This document shows, in pieces, positions 5,868-12,370 of a DNA stretch of 13,533 nucleotides. Under the pieces are notes generated by a model, which searched no databases, was not told the DNA's origin, and saw nothing but the letters and a program-made list of their open reading frames with translations. The position numbers and the translations under genes are program-made. The first letter of the stretch is position 1, and each line of letters opens with the position of its first letter. Origin of the DNA: Lachnospiraceae bacterium UBA4381 (GTDB lineage: Bacteria > Bacillota > Clostridia > Lachnospirales > Lachnospiraceae); NCBI GenBank assembly GCA_002391105.1, contig DGRT01000148.1:1-13533 (forward strand), in the 5' to 3' direction.

Positions 5868-6851
5868 CTATTCACTGTCAGTAGCAGAAGCAAATGGATC
5901 CTCCAGCTCGGCAAACTCCTCCGGATATACCTGCTTTGCCATCTGGATAAGAGCATCTGCGATGTGGTTATTCGGCTGGTTGCTTGTATTAGCATCAATA
6001 TAATAAACTTCAGAGTTCTTGATGGCTTTAACATTTTCCCAACCGGGTGTAGTCATGATTACATTTGTTACATCATCTACATAGTCAATATTTGTAATGA
6101 TAACATCAGGGTTCATAGATATAGCCTCTTCTTCAGAGATGCTGATCCAGCTTTCCTGATCTCCGGTAACATTTACCGCGCCGATAGTAGTGATCATTTC
6201 ATCAAGGTATGTTCCCTTGCCAAATGTATAGATAGAAGGATACTCTTCTGATGGAAGAGATATCTCGAATAAAACACGTTTCCTGTTTGCTATGTTACCC
6301 GAAATACTTTTTACCTTTTCTATTGTTTCGTCAAATTCCTTGACAAGCTCTTCGGCCTTTGCATCTTCGCCGGTAGCATTACCGATAAAACGTATATCCT
6401 TTTTTATGTCATCAAAGGATGTACTGGAAGGAATATCAGCTACACATATTCCTGCATCCCTGGCAGGCTGGAACACATCTTCGCCGCCCAGGTTACTCAT
6501 ACCGGAAGTAAATATTATGTCCGGTTCCAGTGCTACAAGAGCTTCATTGTCCGGTGCCATCATATCAAACTGCGGTATGTCTGCTGAAAGCTGATCAGCA
6601 TAGGCGTATGAGTTGGTGTCTATAGCAATTATCTTGTCACTAAGTCCCATATCGATAAGGACTCTTGTAGTTGATGGTGCCATAGAAATGATCTTCTCAA
6701 CATCATCCGGGATGGTTATCTCATTTCCGGCTCTATCCAGTTTTGCCTTTTCAACTGCTTTGGTTTCTGCTGTTTCTGATTTACCACAACCGGTAAACAT
6801 AGAGAGTATGGTGAGCATAGATATGATGGTTACGATTAGTTTTCTCTTCAT
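5868..6851 (-). CDS. ABC transporter substrate-binding lipoprotein (periplasmic-binding-protein 2 / BtuF-FepB fold)
   Basis: This is the extracellular binding component that captures the ligand for the permease and ATPase encoded next in the operon. Residues 1-21 form a lipoprotein signal peptide (basic MKRK, hydrophobic core, lipobox FTGC with lipid-modified Cys22). The mature protein begins with a short charged linker. It continues with DRAGNEITIP and KIISMAPSTTRVLIDMGLSDKIIAID, the typical first-lobe start of this fold, then ALEPDIIFTSGMSN. The second lobe includes IYTFGKGTYLDEMITTIGAVNV and PGWENVKAIKNSEVYYID. At 327 residues it is normal length. AAGGAG (6865-6860) lies 8 bases before the ATG. 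Its position beside metF and metH makes a corrinoid (BtuF-like) ligand attractive, but siderophore-binding relatives look the same at this level. No cobalamin riboswitch was recognised in its leader. Confidence 0.94.
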   Translation of the reverse strand: MKRKLIVTIISMLTILSMFTGCGKSETAETKAVEKAKLDRAGNEITIPDDVEKIISMAPSTTRVLIDMGLSDKIIAIDTNSYAYADQLSADIPQFDMMAPDNEALVALEPDIIFTSGMSNLGGEDVFQPARDAGICVADIPSSTSFDDIKKDIRFIGNATGEDAKAEELVKEFDETIEKVKSISGNIANRKRVLFEISLPSEEYPSIYTFGKGTYLDEMITTIGAVNVTGDQESWISISEEEAISMNPDVIITNIDYVDDVTNVIMTTPGWENVKAIKNSEVYYIDANTSNQPNNHIADALIQMAKQVYPEEFAELEDPFASATDSE

Positions 6852-7027
6852 AGTTGAATCTCCTTAAAAATATATGATATGATAAATAAGATGCGTAAAT
6901 AACAATTAGCCTGTTCTATATCAGCAGGAAACTACTTACTGTTTGTATCATCAGTTATACGATAAATCAGCATAGTTTTGTTAATAGAATGTACTAACAT
7001 TGATTAGATTCATTTACACAATACTGA

Positions 7028-7055
7028 ATATTATCACAATTTACACAAAAATCAA
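7028..7055 (-). promoter_or_regulatory. Predicted promoter of the ABC importer operon
   Basis: On the minus strand, TTGATT (7055-7050), 16 bp, then TAATAT (7033-7028). The predicted start near 7021 leaves a leader of about 170 nt before the binding-protein gene, long enough for RNA control, but I see no known riboswitch in it. Confidence 0.4.
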
Positions 7056-7069
7056 CTTATTATTATAAT
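7041..7069 (+). promoter_or_regulatory. Predicted promoter of the metH operon
   Basis: TTACAC (7041-7046), 17 bp, perfect TATAAT (7064-7069), predicting a start near 7076. It physically overlaps the divergent promoter at 7028-7055, so the two are likely mutually exclusive or jointly controlled. Confidence 0.5.
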
Positions 7070-7081
7070 GATAGATTATCA
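7069..7081. promoter_or_regulatory. Small palindrome at the metH start site, possible operator
   Basis: TGATAGATTATCA is an inverted repeat (TGATA, 3-nt spacer, TATCA) at the last base of the -10 and the predicted start. It is reminiscent of, but shorter than, a Fur-type box; AT-rich DNA produces such palindromes by chance. Confidence 0.2.
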
Positions 7082-7128
7082 GAGATTATACTTTTGAAAG
7101 CTTTTTAATAAGGGTATGGCTAAATAAA

Positions 7129-7833
7129 ATGGAAGTAAATGCTAAAGAAATAGAAAGATATCTGGGCTACAGAGGCGTGAATGTCATAGATGAACATGTG
7201 AGCAGCCTGATTGAAGATACTTTAAGAGAGATGAAGGAAAAGGTAAGTCCCAAGCATATTCATAAGATATTCCCGATAGAGTGGCATCCGAAATCAAAGG
7301 CTTCGGGCACTGCAACAACAGAATATAATGGCACACCAAATGTGGTCTGCAGCTTTGCCGGAATAAATGTAGGTCCCGGAAATCTCGTCAATAATCTAAG
7401 GGGCTGTACGGAGATAGTTATGATGGCTGTTACCCTTGGACCTGCTCCGGATATGCTGGTTCGCCGGTATGAAGTGAGAGATATGCTGAAAGCGTATGTC
7501 TGTCAGGCGGTGGGGGCAGCAATGGCTGAAGCCTGGTGTGATGAGGTAAATGATATTATAGTAAGTGAGATAAAGGAGAGAGGACTCTATGCGAGACCAA
7601 GGTTTTCTCCGGGGTATGGGGACTTTCCCCTTTTAGTTCAGAAGGATTTTGAAAGAATCCTGGATATGCCCAGAACGATTGGTGTAACCCTGTCAGACAG
7701 CCTTCTGATGACACCGACTAAATCAATAACTGCTGTTATTGGAATATCTGATAAAGATGAAAAATGTATCAGGGCAGGCTGCGAGGTATGTAATATGTCA
7801 GAGACCTGCGAATATTCCAGAAGCAGGAAATGA
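7129..7833 (+). CDS. Stand-alone MetH activation-domain protein
   Basis: This matches the AdoMet-binding activation domain that ends long cobalamin-dependent methionine synthases, here as a separate 234-residue protein. It reactivates oxidised cob(II)alamin by reductive methylation using AdoMet. The diagnostic segment is RPRFSPGYGDFPL (156-168) followed by RTIGVTLSDSLLMTPTKSI, equivalent to the AdoMet-binding RxxPGY region and the MxPxxSxxG stretch of MetH. The C-terminus adds a Cys cluster C213-x4-C218-x2-C221-x5-C227, absent from the E. coli domain, which may bind a metal or Fe-S cluster. The Shine-Dalgarno (AAGGG, 7110-7114) is distant, 14 bases from the ATG, suggesting modest translation. 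The MetH core begins 58 bases downstream on the same strand, so they are co-transcribed and probably one functional enzyme in two chains. Confidence 0.9.
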   Translation: MEVNAKEIERYLGYRGVNVIDEHVSSLIEDTLREMKEKVSPKHIHKIFPIEWHPKSKASGTATTEYNGTPNVVCSFAGINVGPGNLVNNLRGCTEIVMMAVTLGPAPDMLVRRYEVRDMLKAYVCQAVGAAMAEAWCDEVNDIIVSEIKERGLYARPRFSPGYGDFPLLVQKDFERILDMPRTIGVTLSDSLLMTPTKSITAVIGISDKDEKCIRAGCEVCNMSETCEYSRSRK

Positions 7834-7891
7834 TATAATAGACTTAATCAGGATGAGCTGTAGAATTATTAAGTAGTAAGGTGGCGGTAAC

Positions 7892-10318
7892 ATGAAAAAA
7901 GATTTGAGAGAAAGACTTGGTAAGGAGTGGCTGTTCTGTGACGGCGGAACAGGAAGCTTTCTTCAGGAGCACGGACTAAAGGGTGGAGAGCTTCCGGAGC
8001 TTTGGAATGTAGAACATCCGGATGTAATACTGGAACTGTATCAGGGATATCTTAAGGCAGGAGTGAATATATTTAATACAAATACATTTGGCCTGAACAG
8101 TATCAAGTTCCCCGGAAGAGTAGAAGAACTCATGAATGCAGCGGTTGCTCTTGCGAAGGAGGCAAGAGTAAACACGGGAAGGGAGGATGCCTATATAGCA
8201 ATCGATATCGGGCCTACCGGAAAGCTGCTGGAGCCGATGGGGGATCTGAGCTTTGACAGAGCTGTAGAGCTTTTTGCTGAAACGATGGTTGCAGGTGCCA
8301 GAGCCGGAGGTGACCTGATTCTCATAGAAACCATGAGCGACAGCTATGAGACTAAGGCGGCAGTTCTTGCGGCAAAGGAGAATACTGACCTTCCTGTTAT
8401 TGTGACAAATGTTTATGACCAGAAGGGGAAGCTCCTTACCGGAGGAAATGTTGATTCGACGGTTGCCATGCTGGAAGGACTTGGAGTAGATGCACTCGGC
8501 ATGAACTGTGGCATGGGACCTGATCTGATGATACCTATGGTAGAAAGAATGGTTCAGGTAGCATCAGTTCCTATAGTTGTAAATCCCAATGCAGGTCTCC
8601 CGCGTACAGAAGGTGGCAGGACGGTATATGATGTAACTCCGGAGGAATTCTCGGATGTTATGTGTCAGATAGCCGATATGGGAGTACAGGTTCTCGGAGG
8701 CTGCTGTGGAACCACACCTGAGCATATCAGAGAGACCATAGAGAAGGTTAGTAAGAGAGAGTTTCATCCCAATACATATAAAGAGCTTACAGTAGTATCC
8801 TCATTTTGCCAGGCTGTTACCTGCACCGGAAAGCCTATCATAATAGGTGAAAGGATCAATCCTACAGGAAAGAAAAGGTTTAAGCAGGCTCTTCGGGAGG
8901 CTGATATGGACTATATTCTGTCTCAGGGGCTTGAGCAGGAGGACGCTGGAGCAGATATACTGGATGTAAATGTCGGACTTCCGGAAATAGATGAACCCGC
9001 CATGATGCGTGAGGTAGTAACTAGACTTCAGGGAGTTACCGGACTTCCTCTTCAGCTTGATACGACTGATGTTACGGCGCTTGAGCAGGGGCTGAGATAC
9101 TATAATGGTAAAGCCATGATCAATTCTGTTAACGGAAAGCGTGAGGTAATAGAAGCTGTGATGCCGCTGGTAAAAAAATACGGCGGTGTACTGGTTGGGC
9201 TTGCACTTGATGAGGATGGTATTCCTGATACTGCAGACGGAAGAATAAAGATAGCAGAGAAAATATACAGGGCGGCTGATGAATATGGCATACCGAGAAA
9301 GGATATAGTTATTGACGGACTTTGTATGACTATTTCCTCCGATTCTTCTTCAGCGGTGACAACACTCGAAACCATAAGAAGAATCAGGGATGAATATCAT
9401 GGTCATTCCATACTTGGAGTATCCAATATTTCATTTGGACTTCCACAGAGACAGGTGATCAATTCATATTTTCTCACTATGTCTATGCAGATGGGACTAT
9501 CCTTTGCAATCATGAATCCTAATAATGAGCAGATGATGGCGGCATACAGATCATTCCTTGCTTTGTCAGATATGGATCCGCAGTGCATGGGCTTCATAGA
9601 GGCGTATGCAAATGCTACCCTGTCAACCATATCTACAGGTTCAGCTTCACCGGCTGATGCAAAGAATGAGACCTCCTCCGGAGCGGGCGGTGCATCAGAG
9701 GGTGGATCGGCGCTTGGAAATGCAATCGAAAGAGGGATGACCGGTGTTGCTGAAAATGCCATGAAGGAAGCTATCAAAACACAGGATCCGCTGGAGGTGA
9801 TAAATGCCGAGCTGATTCCTGCGCTGGACAAGGTGGGAAAGGGCTTCGAGAAGGGAACAGTATTTCTTCCCCAGCTTCTGATGAGTGCAGATGCAGCTAA
9901 GGCGGCATTTGAAGTGGTTAAGGCTTCTATGGCTGGAAAACCGAGAGATCTGAAGGGAAAGGTTATCATAGCTACTGTCAAGGGGGATATCCACGACATA
10001 GGAAAAAACATAGTCAAGGTCATGCTGGAAAACTATGGCTATGATGTAATAGATCTTGGTAAGGATGTACCGCCTGAGGTAATAGTGGATAGAGCTTTGA
10101 AGGATGATGTAAAGCTGGTCGGACTCAGTGCTCTTATGACTACTACGGTAGTTAGTATGGAGGAGACTATAAAGCTTCTCAGAGAGAAGAAGCCGGATAC
10201 AAAGGTTGTTGTTGGCGGAGCGGTAATGACTCAGGAATATGCAGATGCCATAGGAGCAGACTGCTATGCAAAGGATGCCATGGCAACAGTCAGATATGCG
10301 GATGAAGTGTTTGCATAG
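7892..10318 (+). CDS. metH: Cobalamin-dependent methionine synthase core (homocysteine, folate and B12 domains)
   Basis: It transfers the methyl group of 5-methyltetrahydrofolate through cobalamin to homocysteine, giving methionine, in the cytoplasm. Residues 1 to about 295 are the homocysteine S-methyltransferase barrel with zinc ligands Cys206 (GMNCG) and Cys271-Cys272 (GGCCGTTPEH). About 315-565 is the pterin-binding barrel (IIIGERINPTGKKRF; DILDVNVG; LDTTD). About 605-690 is the cap four-helix bundle and 690-808 the cobalamin domain, with GDIHDIGKN (698-706; His701 is the lower cobalt ligand), GLSALMTTT and GGAVMTQEYADAIGAD. At 808 residues it lacks the activation domain of 1,200-residue MetH; that domain is the upstream gene. 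A Ser/Gly/Ala-rich stretch (about 581-608) separates the folate and cap domains. AAGGTGG (7878-7884) sits 7 bases before the ATG. The operon ends at a bidirectional terminator. Confidence 0.97.
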   Translation: MKKDLRERLGKEWLFCDGGTGSFLQEHGLKGGELPELWNVEHPDVILELYQGYLKAGVNIFNTNTFGLNSIKFPGRVEELMNAAVALAKEARVNTGREDAYIAIDIGPTGKLLEPMGDLSFDRAVELFAETMVAGARAGGDLILIETMSDSYETKAAVLAAKENTDLPVIVTNVYDQKGKLLTGGNVDSTVAMLEGLGVDALGMNCGMGPDLMIPMVERMVQVASVPIVVNPNAGLPRTEGGRTVYDVTPEEFSDVMCQIADMGVQVLGGCCGTTPEHIRETIEKVSKREFHPNTYKELTVVSSFCQAVTCTGKPIIIGERINPTGKKRFKQALREADMDYILSQGLEQEDAGADILDVNVGLPEIDEPAMMREVVTRLQGVTGLPLQLDTTDVTALEQGLRYYNGKAMINSVNGKREVIEAVMPLVKKYGGVLVGLALDEDGIPDTADGRIKIAEKIYRAADEYGIPRKDIVIDGLCMTISSDSSSAVTTLETIRRIRDEYHGHSILGVSNISFGLPQRQVINSYFLTMSMQMGLSFAIMNPNNEQMMAAYRSFLALSDMDPQCMGFIEAYANATLSTISTGSASPADAKNETSSGAGGASEGGSALGNAIERGMTGVAENAMKEAIKTQDPLEVINAELIPALDKVGKGFEKGTVFLPQLLMSADAAKAAFEVVKASMAGKPRDLKGKVIIATVKGDIHDIGKNIVKVMLENYGYDVIDLGKDVPPEVIVDRALKDDVKLVGLSALMTTTVVSMEETIKLLREKKPDTKVVVGGAVMTQEYADAIGADCYAKDAMATVRYADEVFA

Positions 10319-10342
10319 ACTGCTCAAATAGGATAGAATAAT

Positions 10343-10394
10343 AAAACCTCCACTGGTGATTACCTTATCTTAGGAATCACAGGTGGAGGTTTTT
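10343..10394. terminator. Bidirectional terminator between metH and the convergent sensor gene
   Basis: Arms 10345-10361 and 10375-10391 pair over 17 positions with one mismatch and one G-U, around a 13-nt loop. The stem is flanked by AAAA on the left and TTTTT (10390-10394) on the right, so it can terminate both metH (+) and the gene ending at 10397 (-). Confidence 0.9.
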
Positions 10395-10396
10395 GA

Positions 10397-12130
10397 TTAG
10401 TTCTTTAGTATATCTATTACACGTGCTACTGATGCGTACTGGCTTGCCAGAAATTCGCCATTTTTAAAGGCTGCCTCTGTCAGATCAAATAATATGCTGC
10501 CATATAAATTCTCGTGAAAATACAGCGGCATGAGTACCATTTCATATTTATTATCTGTTATGAATCTGTTATTGAACAGCATATCCTTTTTAATTCGTTG
10601 AAGCTCCGGAGGAACCACAACTATCTGCCTGTTAGTCATGGCAACCTTTATCAGCATCTCGTCCGGTGTCTGAAAGGGTTCCTTGTGTTTATGAATGGCA
10701 GGCTGTTCATATATATACAGATAGGCATTTGTTACTCCGAAATTAATCAGACTGTACATGATATTAACGTAGCTCTTGTCATTTCCTGTACTGAAATTGA
10801 GTGTGTCAGAGACAAGGCTGCGCAGAGTATTGGTTGTCTCATCAAGAAGAGTTTTATACTCATTCATGCTGTTACGCATTCTTAGGGCAAGCTTTTCCAT
10901 GATGGCTGCATAGGTTTCGTATGCATGGAACTTTCTTTCATAGGAAGAGAATCTGTTCATGGCAGCAGTCTTTACTCTCTCAACATAAGCAGAAAGTACT
11001 ACCACATCAGTATAGTCCAGAGCACCTGTTTTGAAGAATTCATCAACCTTTTGTATCAGAAATGCAACTCTTTCCGGATTATACTCCGCGTCCTCGACAT
11101 AATCGATAATGATATTCATAAGGGTTTTGAACATTATCAGAGTTTCGATTCCGTCTATCCCTGAGATATTATCGTATTTGAAGAATATACGGTGAAAGTA
11201 CTCATCTATATGTGACTTATCAAAGATCCTTTCACTGTTGTTTTCTGAATCAAGGAAGGAACCAAAGGAATCTCTAAGGATAAAATTAGTCGGAATAGTG
11301 GTGCTGCTGACATTCCAGCCATCCAGCATCATTCGTACCATGCTGTAGGCTCTTGCGCCAAGCTTCTGTGCGTTGGCATCTACTGTTGTGAGGGATGGGA
11401 TGATCATGCCGCCTCGTATGGAATTATCAAAGCCCATAACCTTGATGTCCTTACCGGGAACAAGACCTCTGCTTTCCATCTCTGCATAGAGTCCCATAGC
11501 TATCGCATCATCCGCGCATATGATGGCTTCAACATCCGGATTATCGTCCAGAAGCTTTGCACATTCATTCTTGCAATGTGGAGAGAGAGGCGCATTTATA
11601 ACATTTTTAGGCTGAACCTTCAGCTTGTAGAAGTCCATCATTTCCAGATAGGCCTCATATCTCTCCGCTATATCTATATGATGATCTTCAGACTTGATCA
11701 TGCATATCTTCTTCAGACCAAGCTCCCTCACAAGATAGGTCATGCCATCGATGATTCCGGTTTTATTATCGAATATAACTCCGGGATATCCGGGAATCTG
11801 AGATGCAACTAGGATTATCGGGACTCCGGTAGCCTTCAGCCGGTCCATAAAGGCATATAAAACCTTTTCGGTTGTAAGGCATCCGATACAGTCTGCTGCT
11901 ACAATGAGAGCATCGAGATTTGCACCTGTTATATTGGTGGCATTTGTTTCGTATTGATATTCGTATTTATCATCAGCATACTGCAGATCTCTGTTGATAT
12001 ACTTGACAGGAATTACAACGATATTAACATCGTCGGCTGATGCTTCGTTTACTACACCCTTTACAAGCAGCTCCGTGAACTCATCCATTATGCCGCTTAC
12101 TAGAAAACCAACGGTTTTTCTATTGTCCAT
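10397..12130 (-). CDS. LacI-type ligand-binding domain fused to helical linker and GAF-like domain; no HTH, no output domain
   Basis: Probable cytoplasmic ligand sensor; its exact role is unknown. Residues 5 to about 290 match the sugar-binding core of LacI/GalR regulators: KTVGFLVSGIMDEFTELLVKG at the start, then GVIFDNKTG, AIICADDAIAMGLYAEMESR, PGKDIKVMGFDNS and PSLTTVD. The DNA-binding helix-turn-helix that normally precedes this core is absent, as is any signal peptide. Residues about 300-445 are predicted helical, part possibly coiled coil (SSYERKFHAYETYAAIMEKL). Residues about 450-577 resemble a GAF-like domain (LINFGVTNAYLYIYE, then MVLMPLYFHENLYGSILFDL). Relatives with this layout often continue into GGDEF or another effector; here the protein ends at residue 577, and a terminator follows. 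GGGGGGAG 6 bases upstream fixes the ATG. Divergent from the 7TM/HD-GYP gene. Confidence 0.8.
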   Translation of the reverse strand: MDNRKTVGFLVSGIMDEFTELLVKGVVNEASADDVNIVVIPVKYINRDLQYADDKYEYQYETNATNITGANLDALIVAADCIGCLTTEKVLYAFMDRLKATGVPIILVASQIPGYPGVIFDNKTGIIDGMTYLVRELGLKKICMIKSEDHHIDIAERYEAYLEMMDFYKLKVQPKNVINAPLSPHCKNECAKLLDDNPDVEAIICADDAIAMGLYAEMESRGLVPGKDIKVMGFDNSIRGGMIIPSLTTVDANAQKLGARAYSMVRMMLDGWNVSSTTIPTNFILRDSFGSFLDSENNSERIFDKSHIDEYFHRIFFKYDNISGIDGIETLIMFKTLMNIIIDYVEDAEYNPERVAFLIQKVDEFFKTGALDYTDVVVLSAYVERVKTAAMNRFSSYERKFHAYETYAAIMEKLALRMRNSMNEYKTLLDETTNTLRSLVSDTLNFSTGNDKSYVNIMYSLINFGVTNAYLYIYEQPAIHKHKEPFQTPDEMLIKVAMTNRQIVVVPPELQRIKKDMLFNNRFITDNKYEMVLMPLYFHENLYGSILFDLTEAAFKNGEFLASQYASVARVIDILKN

Positions 12131-12156
12131 AAATAACTCCCCCCTTCAATAAAATT

Positions 12157-12165
12157 ATTATACCA
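12157..12165 (-). promoter_or_regulatory. Extended -10 promoter of the sensor gene
   Basis: TGGTATAAT on the minus strand (12165-12157), an extended -10 with perfect TATAAT. It predicts a start near 12150 and a leader of about 20 nt holding only the G-rich Shine-Dalgarno. The -35 region is poor. Confidence 0.6.
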
Positions 12166-12260
12166 TTTTGAAGGTTATATATACAAGTATGGAATCAGGA
12201 GAGTATTCCGAGCTGACCGAGAATAGTGGCATTATTTATATGCGGGGGATGCTTTTCTTT

Positions 12261-12310
12261 TTGACATTTTATGCTTATGAATTATAATGTAAATAGCTGT
12301 GTTCAGCTAT
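12261..12310 (+). promoter_or_regulatory. Consensus promoter with start-site hairpin, 7TM/HD-GYP gene
   Basis: Perfect TTGACA (12261-12266) and perfect TATAAT (12283-12288) are separated by 16 bp. The predicted start, near 12294, coincides with a 7-bp perfect hairpin (ATAGCTG 12293-12299, loop TGTT, CAGCTAT 12304-12310). The transcript would thus begin with a stem, and the leader is about 75 nt. Confidence 0.7.
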
Positions 12311-12370
12311 ATGACTGATACGGGAAACTATAAACATTAACTGGCATGAAAGGGAAAGGTATCCTATAGA

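Noticed and set aside
7116..7127. Three-codon ORF (Met-Ala-Lys) just before the activation-domain gene
   Set aside because: The only Shine-Dalgarno-like AAGGG is one base from its ATG, too close for initiation; likely chance.
6852..7128. Cobalamin riboswitch upstream of the importer or metH
   Set aside because: Neither strand shows the conserved B12-box or the GCCACTG-type core I would expect; only an Rfam scan could exclude a divergent one.
9403..10327. Two minus-strand open frames of over 200 codons inside metH
   Set aside because: They are antisense shadows of strongly conserved metH domains, without ribosome binding sites or domains.
12346..12369. Seven-residue upstream ORF ending one base before the 7TM/HD-GYP start
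   Set aside because: It has no ribosome binding site of its own, and its sequence is itself the Shine-Dalgarno region of the real gene.
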